A DNA stretch of 64,000 nt from Marinomonas ushuaiensis DSM 15871 (GCF_000521805.1 NZ_JAMB01000013.1:1-64000); one strand, 5' to 3'. Counted from the first letter of the stretch, positions 27,830 to 37,270 are shown. Notes: generated by a model from the letters alone, not told the origin. Made by a program: numbers and translations.

Positions 27830-28504
27830 ATGCAATACGAACTCTTTCAATCAATCTATGATCGCGCAGCACTGCGACATGGTGGACCAAAACACCTTGA
27901 ACAAAGACTTTCTCGTCCATTAAGTTCAACAGAATTGAACCAACACACAGACGACAGGTGGCTGGCCGCTTTTTCTCAAAAAGTTTTCCAATCTGGAATC
28001 AGTTGGCAAGTTGTCCGAAATAAATGGTCAGGATTTGAAGAGGTTTTCTTTCAATTCGATATCGAAAAAATGCTGCTTATTCACAATGAAATGTGGGAAG
28101 AAAAAGCCAAAGACATCCGTATAATAAGACACTTCGGTAAAGTCATGACGATAAGAGAGAATGCTCTCATGATCATCGATTGTCAGGCAAGCCATGGTTC
28201 TTTCGCTCGCTTTATTGCAGATTGGCCTAGTAACAATATTATTGGCTTATGGGCTTATTTGAAAAAACACGGCGCTCGACTTGGTGGAAATACCGGACCT
28301 TATACTTTAAGAGCCATGGGGAAAGACACTTTCATGTTAACTAAAGATGTTGAAGGCTATTTGCGCTTACACGAGATCATTAGCACAGGGAGAGATACTC
28401 AATCTGCCTGGAGAGCCGCTCAGGAAGCCTTTAACCATTGGCACAAAGAAAGTGGTCGTTCTTATACAGAAATCAGTCAATGCATCGCTTTAAGCATTAA
28501 CTAA
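27830..28504 (+). CDS. DNA-3-methyladenine glycosylase I-like protein (divergent Tag)
   Basis: The 224 residues resemble the Tag/COG2818 family in the middle (SGISWQVVRNKWSGFEEVFFQFD and IIRHFGKVMTIRENA correspond to the Tag SWITVLKKRENYRACFHQFD and GIIRHRGKIQAI regions). However, the N-terminal Cys of the Tag zinc site is missing, the HVVGCCC-like C-terminus is absent, and the catalytic Glu position reads Lys by my alignment. So enzyme activity on 3-methyladenine is doubtful. It is a single plus-strand gene with AGGAG before the ATG, divergent from pdxJ. It may act on another base or be a binding protein. Confidence 0.75.
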   Translation: MQYELFQSIYDRAALRHGGPKHLEQRLSRPLSSTELNQHTDDRWLAAFSQKVFQSGISWQVVRNKWSGFEEVFFQFDIEKMLLIHNEMWEEKAKDIRIIRHFGKVMTIRENALMIIDCQASHGSFARFIADWPSNNIIGLWAYLKKHGARLGGNTGPYTLRAMGKDTFMLTKDVEGYLRLHEIISTGRDTQSAWRAAQEAFNHWHKESGRSYTEISQCIALSIN

Positions 28505-28541
28505 ATATCTATTATTCAATATAAATTGTTCAGGAGAAAAC

Positions 28542-29183
28542 ATGGCCGATCTACGTATCGACATTATTTCAGATGTAATATGCCCTTGGTGTTACTTAGG
28601 CTATTCACGCCTCAAACAAGCCATCGAGCAATTAGGTGATGATTATCGTATCGACATCCGCTGGCAACCTTTTGAGTTGCACCCAGATATGCCACTAGAA
28701 GGCGCAGACCGAGACACCTATCTTGGCGAAAGATTTGGCAGTCCAGAAAAGCTAAATGAAGCAACTCATGCCTTACAGCAAGTTGGTATTGAAGCGGGAA
28801 TACAATTTAATTTCTCAGAAAAGGATCGCGTCCCGAATACTAAGCTAGCACACCAATTTGTGCTTGCGGCAACAAAAGCAAATCTGGCGACACCTTTTGT
28901 TCTCGCCTTGTTCCACGCTTATTTTACCAATGGCAAAGACATTGGATTAAAAAGCATCCTTGAAGAAACCGCGCTCAGCATTGGTATGCAACAAACTGAT
29001 ATTGAATACGCTTTAAGTGACAAGGCTCAGTCTATTACTGAAAAGAAACTGACGCACTTACGCAGCTTAGATATTAACTCAGCTCCAACCTACGTAATTA
29101 ACGATAAGTTTATGGTGCACGGTGCTCACGATTCAGAGTCTTTCTTAAAAGTTCTCACAGACATAGCTCAAAAAGACATTTAG
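28542..29183 (+). CDS. DsbA-family (FrnE-like) thioredoxin-fold oxidoreductase
   Basis: The 213-residue cytosolic protein has the CPWC active site near residue 15 (ISDVICPWCYLGYSRL) and the cis-Pro region INSAPTYVIND near residue 180, both of the DsbA/2-hydroxychromene isomerase (FrnE) group. No signal peptide is present, so it is not the periplasmic DsbA. Substrates are unknown; the group includes proteins linked to oxidative stress. GGAGAA precedes the ATG. An inverted repeat follows the stop. Confidence 0.88.
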   Translation: MADLRIDIISDVICPWCYLGYSRLKQAIEQLGDDYRIDIRWQPFELHPDMPLEGADRDTYLGERFGSPEKLNEATHALQQVGIEAGIQFNFSEKDRVPNTKLAHQFVLAATKANLATPFVLALFHAYFTNGKDIGLKSILEETALSIGMQQTDIEYALSDKAQSITEKKLTHLRSLDINSAPTYVINDKFMVHGAHDSESFLKVLTDIAQKDI

Positions 29184-29191
29184 CTCCGACT

Positions 29192-29232
29192 TTAAGGGAA
29201 AGGTAAGTTCTTAACATTTAACTTTCCCTTAA
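29192..29232 (+). terminator. Inverted repeat after the DsbA-family gene
   Basis: A perfect 11-bp stem (TTAAGGGAAAG/CTTTCCCTTAA) with a 19-base loop lies nine bp beyond the stop. No T-run follows, so terminator function is uncertain. Confidence 0.4.
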
Positions 29233-29283
29233 TCATTTCCATAAGAAAAGCTATCAATATAAAGAAATAGATAAAATTTTATC

Positions 29284-29302
29284 TATTGATAATCATTCAC
29301 AT
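29284..29302 (+). promoter_or_regulatory. bfd: Fur-box-like sequence upstream of bfd
   Basis: TATTGATAATCATTCACAT matches the GATAAT/ATCATT core of the Fur consensus, about 50 bp before bfd. Fur repression of bfd is known in enterics and pseudomonads. Motif evidence only. Confidence 0.55.
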
Positions 29303-29351
29303 TAAAAATAGAATCGAGAGATCAAAATATTAGTGCGAGTGATTTTCATTT

Positions 29352-29546
29352 ATGTACGTTTGTATATGTAACAAAATATCAGACAAAGACATTAAAGCGT
29401 CTATACAAGAAGGCGTGACTACCATGCGCGCTCTGTATAAAGAGCACAGCATTGGCAGTCAATGTGGCAAGTGTTGTCAATGTGCTAAAAAATTACTAAA
29501 CAATGAGCTAATCAAAATAGCTGAAAATCAATATCAAGTTGCCTAA
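29352..29546 (+). CDS. bfd: Bacterioferritin-associated ferredoxin
   Basis: Bfd passes electrons to bacterioferritin to release stored iron. The 64-residue protein has four cluster cysteines, C4 and C6 near the N-terminus and the GSQCGKC pair about residues 38-41, plus extra Cys in CCQCAKK. It is convergent with two bfr genes just downstream. A Fur-box-like site lies upstream, which fits expression under iron limitation. Confidence 0.93.
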   Translation: MYVCICNKISDKDIKASIQEGVTTMRALYKEHSIGSQCGKCCQCAKKLLNNELIKIAENQYQVA

Positions 29547-29558
29547 ACAATCACAACA

Positions 29559-30023
29559 TTACATTTGGGATTGAAGGTAATTTTCAATACCAGAAACAGC
29601 TATCAAATGCTGTTGAGTTTCAAGCCAATCAATCTGCTCTTCTTGCTCTTCCAATATTTTTTCTAATGCATCACGACTCATAAAGTCCTGTTTCTGCTCA
29701 CACAAATCAATGGCAGCTTTTAAAGTTGGAAGTGTATCCAATTCAAACTCCATGTTTGCAGAAATCATTTCTTCACTATTTTCACCAATACGAAGACGAC
29801 CTAAATCTTGAAGATTCGGTAAGCCTTCTAAAAACAAAACACGCTCAATCAAACGATCTGCATTTTTCATTTTCTGGATAGACGTCTTATAGTCAGCTTT
29901 GTCTAATGCACTAAAACCAAAGTCTTTATACATACGCGCATGAAGAAAATACTGATTAATACCAACCAACTCATTTGCCAATACTTTATTCAGATTGGCG
30001 ATAACATCACGATCTCCTTTCAT
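29559..30023 (-). CDS. bfr: Bacterioferritin subunit with heme Met but degenerate ferroxidase centre
   Basis: The 154-residue subunit is close to E. coli Bfr in length and sequence (ANELVGINQYFLHARM, ADRLIERVLFLEGLPNLQDL). By position it keeps E18 and the heme-ligand M52, but the ferroxidase residues E51 and H54 read K51 and N54, and the last helix has EEQ where Bfr has the second His. So it should bind heme but not oxidise iron. The neighbouring subunit has the opposite set. The two very likely co-assemble. Confidence 0.9.
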   Translation of the reverse strand: MKGDRDVIANLNKVLANELVGINQYFLHARMYKDFGFSALDKADYKTSIQKMKNADRLIERVLFLEGLPNLQDLGRLRIGENSEEMISANMEFELDTLPTLKAAIDLCEQKQDFMSRDALEKILEEQEEQIDWLETQQHLIAVSGIENYLQSQM

Positions 30024-30035
30024 AAAAGTATCCCC

Positions 30036-30509
30036 TTAATTGCCCATCTGAGATTGATAGTAATTCTGCATACCGATTTTTTCCATTAGCCCAAGCTGCT
30101 GCTCCAACCAATAAACATGATCTTCCTCAGTATCAAAGAGTAATTTTTCAAGCGTTTCACGAGTTTGGTAATCACCTTCAGACTCACAAATAGCAATAGC
30201 GCTACGTACACTGCTTACTACTTCTAATTCAAGTGTAAGGTCGTTGCTCATCATAGATTTCACGTCAGAGCCGATTAGCAAGTCGCGGCGTTTGGTCATA
30301 CAAGGAACGCCTTCTAAAAATAGAATACGTTTAATAAGCCAATCTGAATGCTGTGTTTCCTCTTCCATTTCATGATTAAGGCGCTCATACAATTTATTTA
30401 AGCCCCAGTCATCATACATACGAGAATGAATAAAGTATTGATCGATTGCAGCTAACTCATTAGCTAACAATGCATTCAAACTGTCGATTACTTTTTGGCT
30501 GCCTTTCAT
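30036..30509 (-). CDS. bfr: Bacterioferritin subunit with ferroxidase centre but no heme Met
   Basis: The 157-residue subunit retains E18, E51, H54 and E94, and EEDH in the last helix, so the di-iron ferroxidase centre is complete. The heme-ligand position 52 is Thr, so it should not bind heme by the usual Met pair. This is the alpha-type of heteromeric Bfr known in Neisseria and some proteobacteria. It lies 12 bp upstream of the heme-type subunit and ahead of it in the operon. Confidence 0.92.
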   Translation of the reverse strand: MKGSQKVIDSLNALLANELAAIDQYFIHSRMYDDWGLNKLYERLNHEMEEETQHSDWLIKRILFLEGVPCMTKRRDLLIGSDVKSMMSNDLTLELEVVSSVRSAIAICESEGDYQTRETLEKLLFDTEEDHVYWLEQQLGLMEKIGMQNYYQSQMGN

Positions 30510-30604
30510 TTTTGTTTCCTCTTCATTGATCTCGAATTCGCTTTACACCATGTGTATCCAAGGCTCATTCGAAATATCATTGTAACCTGACTCATTAAAT
30601 CTAT

Positions 30605-30617
30605 GACCACAATGGTC
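30605..30617 (-). terminator. Weak hairpin after parC
   Basis: GACCA-CAA-TGGTC lies 13 bp beyond the parC stop. The stem is five base pairs and no strong T-run follows; this is a weak terminator candidate. Confidence 0.25.
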
Positions 30618-30629
30618 GTTTAGCCATGA

Positions 30630-32927
30630 TTAAAATAAATCTTGTTTTGGAACATCATCCGATTTAGCCAGTTTGCCTTCACCAACTTTTACTTCAATAC
30701 TGTCTATTCGCTGGAAGCCTCGAGGAAGTTTTAAACCTCTTCGACCACGTTCGCCAAGGTACTCTTCTAGATCTTTCTCAATAAAAGATATAAAGCGTTT
30801 ACCCGCATAAGCTGTCAAAAGATCATCAGGCTGAATGCATGCCATGGAAACCATTAATTCTTCTCGATCGGCAGCACGAGCAGTAGGAATACTGATCATT
30901 TTATTGCCTTTACCTTTCGCCATTTGTGGTAGAGAAGCCACATCGAAGGCCAGCATACGTCCTTCATTGGAAATAGCGATCACTCGGCCTTGCTCTGGAT
31001 TTTGAACAAACATAGGCGTCATGACCTGCGCACCTTTCGGCAAACTTAAGGTTGCTTTACCGGCCTTATTCTTCGCATATAGATCTTTAAGCTGAGCAAC
31101 AAAGCCGTAGCCAGCATCACTTGCAATCAAATAATGCGCCTCTTCATTATCAAGAACCGCCGACACGATCGTCGCGTCTTTCTCTAATGAGATTCGCCCT
31201 GTGATAGGTTCACCTTGACCACGAGCAGAAGGCAGAGAGTGCGCTTTAACAGAATAAGTTCGACCATTAGAAGCCAATAGCACCAAGATTTGATTCGAAC
31301 GACCTTTAGTACTGATTAAGAACTCATCACCAGATTTATAGCTCAAACCATGAACATCAATATCATGGCCTTTTGCTGCGCGAATCCAACCTTGTTTTGA
31401 AATAACCACGGTAATCGGGTCATTAGACATTAAATCTTCTTCGCTGAACGCTTGAGACTCTTTACGAGCAACTATAGGCGTACGGCGATCATCACCAAAT
31501 AAATCAACAGCTTCTTGAATTTCGTCCGTAATAAGTTTTTTCAACTTACGATCAGAAGACAGTAAACCCTCTAAATGCTTGCGCTCTTTTTCTAGCTCAT
31601 CTTGCTCACCCTTGATACGCATTTCTTCAAGTTTGGCAAGGTGGCGTAATTTTAACTCAAGTATTGATTCTGCCTGTGTATCGCTAAGACCGAATCGAGC
31701 CATTAACTCGACTTTTGGTTTTTCTTCTGTACGAATAATGTCGATAACTTCATCAATATTAAGATAGGCTATCAATAAACCTTCTAAAATATGCAGGCGA
31801 TTAATGACTTTATCTAGGCGGAACTGCAAACGACGACGAACAACATTGATACGAAAACGTAGCCATTCAGATAAAAAGTCTTTTAATGGCTTAACTTGAG
31901 GCAAGCCATCCAAACCGATGACGTTCATGTTAACGCGATAGGATTTCTCTAAATCTGTTGTCGCAAAAAGATGCGTCATAACAGAATCAATATCCACACG
32001 GTTTGATTTCGGCACGATCACCAACCGAGTAGGGTTTTCATGGTCAGATTCATCACGAAGATCAACAACCATTGGCAATTTTTTCGCCTGCATTTGAGCC
32101 GCTATTTGCTCAAGAATTTTACTTCCTGAAACTTGATGAGGTAGCTCATTTACAATAACTTCGCCCTCTTCAACTGTAAATCTGGCCCTCGCTCTGATTT
32201 GCCCTTTACCTGTCTCGTACAGCTTAACAATGTCACTTTTAGGCGTGATAATTTCGCCACCTGTTGGAAAATCAGGCCCTTGAACAAAGTTAAGTAAATC
32301 ATCTAACTCCGCTTTTGGATTATTAAGGAGATGGATACAGGCTCCACCAATTTCGCGCAAATTATGAGGCGGAATGTCTGTCGCCATGCCAACAGCAATA
32401 CCCGTCGTACCGTTTAGTAGTAGATTAGGAAGCCGAGAAGGTAGAACCGTTGGTTCTTGCAACGTGCCATCAAAGTTAGGAACCCAATCAACTGTACCTT
32501 GGCTAACTTCTCTTAATAATACGTCTGCGTATTTTGAAAGACGAGATTCAGTATAACGCATAGCGGCAAATGATTTTGGATCATCCGGTGCGCCCCAGTT
32601 ACCTTGACCATCTACCAATGGATAACGATAAGAAAAAGGCTGTGCCATTAAAACCATGGCTTCATAACATGCACTGTCTCCATGTGGATGAAATTTACCC
32701 AGCACATCACCTACTGTACGAGCAGATTTTTTATACTTAGCACTGGCTTTTAGCCCTAATTCACTCATTGCATAAACAATACGTCGTTGAACCGGTTTTA
32801 ATCCGTCACCAATGTGTGGCAAGGCTCGATCCAAAATAACGTACATAGAATAATTTAAGTACGCTTTTTCTGTATAGTCTTTTAATGAAAGGGTTTCATT
32901 TGACTCGAAATTTGACAATTCACTCAA
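30630..32927 (-). CDS. parC: DNA topoisomerase IV subunit A
   Basis: ParC is the DNA-cutting subunit of topoisomerase IV, which decatenates chromosomes. The 765 residues include the winged-helix region with the catalytic Tyr in [10 protein letters not shown] (about residue 120). The quinolone region reads [15 protein letters not shown], so Ser80 and Glu84 (E. coli numbers) are wild type. The C-terminal beta-pinwheel is present and no GyrA-box is seen, which separates it from gyrA in the same window. parE is not nearby. Confidence 0.97.
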   Translation of the reverse strand: MSELSNFESNETLSLKDYTEKAYLNYSMYVILDRALPHIGDGLKPVQRRIVYAMSELGLKASAKYKKSARTVGDVLGKFHPHGDSACYEAMVLMAQPFSYRYPLVDGQGNWGAPDDPKSFAAMRYTESRLSKYADVLLREVSQGTVDWVPNFDGTLQEPTVLPSRLPNLLLNGTTGIAVGMATDIPPHNLREIGGACIHLLNNPKAELDDLLNFVQGPDFPTGGEIITPKSDIVKLYETGKGQIRARARFTVEEGEVIVNELPHQVSGSKILEQIAAQMQAKKLPMVVDLRDESDHENPTRLVIVPKSNRVDIDSVMTHLFATTDLEKSYRVNMNVIGLDGLPQVKPLKDFLSEWLRFRINVVRRRLQFRLDKVINRLHILEGLLIAYLNIDEVIDIIRTEEKPKVELMARFGLSDTQAESILELKLRHLAKLEEMRIKGEQDELEKERKHLEGLLSSDRKLKKLITDEIQEAVDLFGDDRRTPIVARKESQAFSEEDLMSNDPITVVISKQGWIRAAKGHDIDVHGLSYKSGDEFLISTKGRSNQILVLLASNGRTYSVKAHSLPSARGQGEPITGRISLEKDATIVSAVLDNEEAHYLIASDAGYGFVAQLKDLYAKNKAGKATLSLPKGAQVMTPMFVQNPEQGRVIAISNEGRMLAFDVASLPQMAKGKGNKMISIPTARAADREELMVSMACIQPDDLLTAYAGKRFISFIEKDLEEYLGERGRRGLKLPRGFQRIDSIEVKVGEGKLAKSDDVPKQDLF

Positions 32928-33125
32928 GGAATCTTTCCTTCTACAAATGTTTACATGTCCACATTATCGCACATGAATATTCCACAAACTATTATGACGG
33001 GCTCAACTATAAAGAAAGAACACAAGATGCAGCAACACTAGTCATAAGGTTATCATAGAGGGAACATTATCCAACTATAGCCTTACATATGTACTATTAC
33101 TTTCCTTGTCGTTATAGACAAAATA

Positions 33126-34013
33126 CTACCGAGCAGTAAATGCCGTTAGTATATGATCCTCCCAAACACCGTTAATTTTTAAGTATTCTTTTGCTATGCC
33201 TTCTTTCGCAAACCCCATTCTTTCCAAGACTGCAGCACTTTTCGCATTTCTCGGCATATAACTCGCTTGAATGCGACTGATGTTGAGCTCTTTTTGAATA
33301 TACTCTACTCCAGCACTCAACATTTCATGCATTACTCCTTTACCTTGTTCACTCTCTCTTAAACTGTATCCTAGATTGCAAACTTGGCAGACACCTCGAT
33401 TAAAATTAGAATAATTACTATAACCAAGCATCTTATCTTCATTAGGTGAAAGAAGGCAAAGCACCACCCCTTTACCTTCTAAGAAATCCTGACGCATCTC
33501 ACGCACCCGCAGCAAACAGGTTTCAAAAGAATAATAACCTTCACTTCTCGTTGGTTCCCACGGTGTTAAAAATGCCTTTTCTTGATTAACATAGTCATGC
33601 AAAAGACCAGCCTGTGATTCATTTAAAACCTTTAAAATCCCTCGCTCTGTAACGATTCGAGGAAAGCGTGAAGCATATAAACTTGGTGCTTCTGCTTTGA
33701 ATAACGTATCTCTCAATACTTCAAATAATTTTACCGAGTACTCTTCGTACCAAAAGCTTTCACTTAAAGACAAAAACCGACGCTGCATATCGTGATTCAA
33801 CCACGCCTCTGCTGCTTGCTTTGTTTGCCAATAAATCACTAAAAAACCGACTTCTCCGGACCCACTTTCTGAACCAAGGTAGCCTGGCTGATTGCTTGCC
33901 AGCTCACGAACTTTAGCGGCCATAATGTAATGAATTGGATCATCCAACATCAATTTACTAGACAGCATAGTGGCAAAATAAGGTTTCTTTTGTGAAGAAC
34001 TAAATACGCTCAT
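33126..34013 (-). CDS. ABM-like monooxygenase domain fused to GNAT acetyltransferase
   Basis: The 295 residues fall into two parts. The N-terminal part (about 10-100) resembles the small antibiotic-biosynthesis-monooxygenase (ABM) fold: YFATMLSSKL, ASNQPGYLGSES, FLVIYWQTKQAAEAWLNH. The C-terminal part (about 120-290) is a RimJ/RimL-type N-acetyltransferase with LGYSLRESEQGKGVMHEML (acetyl-CoA loop) and RNAKSAAVLERMGFAKEG. The combined role is unknown. It is transcribed singly between parC and the 345-bp gap. Both domain assignments are from pattern recognition. Confidence 0.78.
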   Translation of the reverse strand: MSVFSSSQKKPYFATMLSSKLMLDDPIHYIMAAKVRELASNQPGYLGSESGSGEVGFLVIYWQTKQAAEAWLNHDMQRRFLSLSESFWYEEYSVKLFEVLRDTLFKAEAPSLYASRFPRIVTERGILKVLNESQAGLLHDYVNQEKAFLTPWEPTRSEGYYSFETCLLRVREMRQDFLEGKGVVLCLLSPNEDKMLGYSNYSNFNRGVCQVCNLGYSLRESEQGKGVMHEMLSAGVEYIQKELNISRIQASYMPRNAKSAAVLERMGFAKEGIAKEYLKINGVWEDHILTAFTAR

Positions 34014-34107
34014 TGGATCTCTAAAGTAGATAGATTGGAGTTTGATAATTAAAAGCCTAGTTGATTATATTCACATTTATCAAAATCACAGACTATAGTT
34101 AATATTC

Positions 34108-34326
34108 AAGCTTTATTAGGATAGATCTATGCTGACGAATGCAACAGAACACTAAATACCAAGTATTTTATTATCCTGAGGTAACCGTCAGAAAAAATAG
34201 CGCACTATTAAAAATATTTCGGCTCCAAAAAGACAAGTGCGGTAGGATCTCCCTTATTGAGACTTTCCCTTAATCAATAAGGATATGGAAAGCTTATGCC
34301 CGCCTATTTCGGCGGGCATTTTTTTG
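34108..34326 (+). ncRNA. Candidate small RNA
   Basis: The proposed RNA runs from the weak promoter to the terminator at 34326, about 120-220 nt depending on the true start. It contains GGA motifs in TAGGATAG, TAGGATCT and AAGGATATGGAAAG, which could be CsrA/RsmA-type sites, and a nine-bp hairpin. I do not recognise a known family (6S, SRP and tmRNA signatures are absent). Both extent and existence are inferred. Confidence 0.4.
34296..34326 (+). terminator. Strong orphan plus-strand terminator
   Basis: A nine-bp stem ATGCCCGCC/GGCGGGCAT with a six-base loop is followed by seven T residues. Read on the minus strand it has no T-run. Confidence 0.88.
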
Positions 34327-34358
34327 ATCTAGTTATTTAATCTAAACCCATTAACTAC

Positions 34359-35237
34359 CTATTTTTCCCAAGTAGAACCAGCGCCTGAAGTAATTGCTTG
34401 ATATTGATCTGGACGACGATCTCGGAACAGCCCAAAAGACTGGCGCGCCTTACGAATAACAGCCAAATCATACTCAGAATACAAAATCGTACTTTCATCC
34501 CTACCTGCTACACATTTCATCGCGCCCATTTCGTCAGTCATAAAAGAAGAGCCGTAGAACTGTATAAAACTGTTTTCGCCATTTTCACGACCTACGCGGT
34601 TTGAAGCAATCACTGGCACCATGTTCGCAGCAGCATGGCCTTGCATGGTTCTTTGCCAATGATCCTTAGAGTCCAAATCCGGATAAGGGGGTTCAGATCC
34701 AATCGCTGTTGGGTAGAAAATAAGTTCGGCACCTTTTAGAGCAAGCTCTCTTGCCAATTCCGGAAACCACTGATCCCAACAAATACCACAACCAATTCGG
34801 CCAAACCTTGTATCCCAAACTTTTACACCTGTGTTACCTGGCGTGAAATAGTACTTTTCTTGATAACCAGGACCATCTGGGATATGAGTTTTACGATATA
34901 GGTCAAGCACTTCACCATCAGCATCAATCATTACAAGAGAGTTATAAAATACATTCCCATCCCGCTCAAAGAAGCTAATAGGCAAGACAACACCCAATTC
35001 TTTCGCAAGCGAGCTCATAGTCTGAATTGCCAGACAGTCATTGACTGGCTGTGCCCAATCAAAATATTCAGGCTTTTGATCGATACAAAAATATGGCCCC
35101 ATAAAGAGTTCTTGTAAAAGCACAACATTTGCCTGATTGGCTGACGCCTCTCTTACTTGAGCAACAGCATTATCTAAATTTGCTTGAAAATCAGTACCAA
35201 CCGACATTTGAACGCAGGCTACCTTTACTTTATTCAT
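34359..35237 (-). CDS. aguB: N-carbamoylputrescine amidase
   Basis: AguB hydrolyses N-carbamoylputrescine to putrescine, the last step of the arginine-agmatine route. The ATG at 35235-35237 follows AAGGATGG and gives 292 residues. The nitrilase triad is visible: Glu in LLQELFMGPYF, Lys in YRKTHIPDGPGY and Cys in GCGICWDQWFPE. It lies 35 bp after speA, so the two are probably co-transcribed. The intervening enzyme, agmatine deiminase, is not in the window. Confidence 0.95.
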   Translation of the reverse strand: MNKVKVACVQMSVGTDFQANLDNAVAQVREASANQANVVLLQELFMGPYFCIDQKPEYFDWAQPVNDCLAIQTMSSLAKELGVVLPISFFERDGNVFYNSLVMIDADGEVLDLYRKTHIPDGPGYQEKYYFTPGNTGVKVWDTRFGRIGCGICWDQWFPELARELALKGAELIFYPTAIGSEPPYPDLDSKDHWQRTMQGHAAANMVPVIASNRVGRENGENSFIQFYGSSFMTDEMGAMKCVAGRDESTILYSEYDLAVIRKARQSFGLFRDRRPDQYQAITSGAGSTWEK

Positions 35238-35272
35238 CAATCCATCCTTCAAAAAATCGTTATTGAATCAGT

Positions 35273-37171
35273 TCATGCTAAATAGGTTGTACCGCTCAAC
35301 ACCTTTTTATAAAGCGCAAGCAAGTCTACTTTTTCATTTTCACTCAATGGGCTCAAAGCGATTTTTTCTTGATAACGGTTCAGCAGCACTTGTTCATCAT
35401 AGCTAACATACTTCAAAACGTCCTGAACGCTATCGCCTTTTAAAATATGGTCGATTTTGAATCCTGTATCAGTCAAATATACGTCGACAGAGCAAGTATC
35501 ACCGAATAAATTATGCAAATCACCCAAAGTTTCTTGATATGCACCAACTAAGAAAAAGCCCATCAAATAGTCTTCACCTTTTGTTGGCGGTGGAGGCAAA
35601 GGCAGAGAAGATTCAATACCTTGACCATCAACATAACTGTATAAACAGCCATCTGAGTCACAAGTAACATCTTGAATTTTACCTCTAAAAGAAGGCGCTT
35701 GATCCAACCCCTGCAATGGCAACACAGGAAAAAGCTGATTAATTCCCCACGCGTCTGGCATAGATTGAAATACAGATAAATTGACAAAAACCTTCTCAGC
35801 TAATCGCTCATTCAACTCATCTATGACTGCTCGATGACCACGATTACGATTATCCAGTTTAGGCAATAAATTACGACAAGCAGATAAAAACAGATTCTCA
35901 GCTTGTGCTCTTTGAGAAAGGTTGAGTTGCCCATGATTATATAAAGTTAAGCTGTCATTAAAGTCATCTAACAAATCATGGTAAATCTCAACCAATGAGC
36001 GGCTTTCCTCATCGTTTTCACTTTTCAGGCTTTGGTAAGATGACCACAAACGTTGTAATTCTAGCTCACTACCATCAACGGGTTCTTCTATTGGTAAAAG
36101 CTCTGCACCATGAGAAAACACATCCGCAATCATCATGGCATGATGAGCCGTCACCGCACGGCCAGATTCTGAAATTATATGGGGATGAGGAAGGTCATAT
36201 TGCTCACATACATTATGGAAAGCAAAAACCACATTATTCGCATACTCACCAATACTGTAGTTCGCCGAGAAATCATTCTGGCAACGAGTACCTTCATAAT
36301 CGACCCCCAAACCACCACCAACATCAACCCATTTCACTTTCACATCCATATGATGTAATTCTGCGTAATAACGCGCGCACTCTTTCAAGCTGTTTTGAAT
36401 GTCTCGAATACGTGTTATTTGTGAACCTAAATGAAAATGAATGAGTTCTAAACAGTGCAGTAAATCCAATTCGCGCAAACGATCGACTGCGCGCAATAAT
36501 TGAGACGTGGTCAACCCAAACTTAGATTTTTCACCACCACTGTTCCCCCAGTGAGTTGTGCATGTGGAAGCCAATCGAATACGAATACCAATACGAGGTT
36601 GAACACCAATTTTTTCAGCTTCTTCTAAAATCCAATCCAGTTCATGCATTTTCTCAACAACGAGAAAAACTTGATGCCCCATTTTCTCGGCCATCAGAGC
36701 AAGATGTATAAATTCTCGGTCTTTATATCCATTGCACACAATAATACCGTCGGCATTTTTATGCATAGCCAATACAGCCATTAACTCAGGCTTGCTGCCG
36801 GCTTCTAATCCAACAGTAGATAAATTATCAGGTTGGCAACCCGCAATTTCTTCAACAACACGCCTCTGCTGATTCACTTTAATTGGATAAACAATCGCGT
36901 ACTTGGCTTGATAGTTATAATGCTCTATCGCTTGTTGAAAAGAGTTGGTGATTTTTTCAATACGTGAATGCAGGATATTAGGAAAACGCACAAGACATGG
37001 GTAAGGAATACCTTGTTCTTTAAGAGCGCTAGACAGTTCCGTCAGATCAATGTTGTTTTCTCTATCAGGTAAAGCAACGACCCGGCCTTTATCGTTAATG
37101 GAGAAAAAACCACTACTCCAATGACTCACATTATAAAGCTCCATTGAATCTTTAATGGACCAAGGTTTCAT
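35273..37171 (-). CDS. speA: Biosynthetic arginine decarboxylase
   Basis: SpeA converts arginine to agmatine with PLP. The 632-residue length is typical. The PLP Lys lies in AIVYPIKVNQQRRV (about residue 100), and the family blocks GLEAGSKPELMA, VCNGYKDREFI, HFHLGSQI and WVDVGGGLGVDYEGT follow, with SESGRAVTAHHAM later. The C-terminal domain is complete. Together with aguB it makes putrescine from arginine. Upstream 95 bp separate it from the lipA terminator. Confidence 0.97.
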   Translation of the reverse strand: MKPWSIKDSMELYNVSHWSSGFFSINDKGRVVALPDRENNIDLTELSSALKEQGIPYPCLVRFPNILHSRIEKITNSFQQAIEHYNYQAKYAIVYPIKVNQQRRVVEEIAGCQPDNLSTVGLEAGSKPELMAVLAMHKNADGIIVCNGYKDREFIHLALMAEKMGHQVFLVVEKMHELDWILEEAEKIGVQPRIGIRIRLASTCTTHWGNSGGEKSKFGLTTSQLLRAVDRLRELDLLHCLELIHFHLGSQITRIRDIQNSLKECARYYAELHHMDVKVKWVDVGGGLGVDYEGTRCQNDFSANYSIGEYANNVVFAFHNVCEQYDLPHPHIISESGRAVTAHHAMMIADVFSHGAELLPIEEPVDGSELELQRLWSSYQSLKSENDEESRSLVEIYHDLLDDFNDSLTLYNHGQLNLSQRAQAENLFLSACRNLLPKLDNRNRGHRAVIDELNERLAEKVFVNLSVFQSMPDAWGINQLFPVLPLQGLDQAPSFRGKIQDVTCDSDGCLYSYVDGQGIESSLPLPPPPTKGEDYLMGFFLVGAYQETLGDLHNLFGDTCSVDVYLTDTGFKIDHILKGDSVQDVLKYVSYDEQVLLNRYQEKIALSPLSENEKVDLLALYKKVLSGTTYLA

Positions 37172-37270
37172 ATTATCTCCAAAACTAAATCGCTGTGGGT
37201 AACACAGGCGTTAAATAATGTATGCCATAGAAAAGATAGTGGCACTTTTTTCTTTTATTAAGAATAAAAA

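Larger units (their letters stand above)
34014..34358. other. 345-bp intergenic region with a likely sRNA
   Basis: No protein gene is seen. On the plus strand there is a weak promoter-like pair (TTATCA at about 34078, TAATAT 17 bp later), an inverted repeat CCTTATTGA/TCAATAAGG (34252-34282) and a strong intrinsic terminator (34296-34326). Both flanking genes are on the minus strand, so the terminator does not belong to either. Confidence 0.6.

Noticed and set aside
29332-29351. A second Fur-like half site just before bfd.
   Set aside because: Only half of the motif matches and it sits at the ribosome binding region.
29221-34276. A 15-base identity (ACTTTCCCTTAATCA) between 29221-29235 and 34262-34276.
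   Set aside because: A few 15-mer matches are expected by chance in 64 kb on both strands, and the contexts differ.
35995-36444. A 149-codon open frame on the plus strand inside speA.
   Set aside because: It is antisense to conserved speA blocks and His-rich from reversed codons; no ribosome site.
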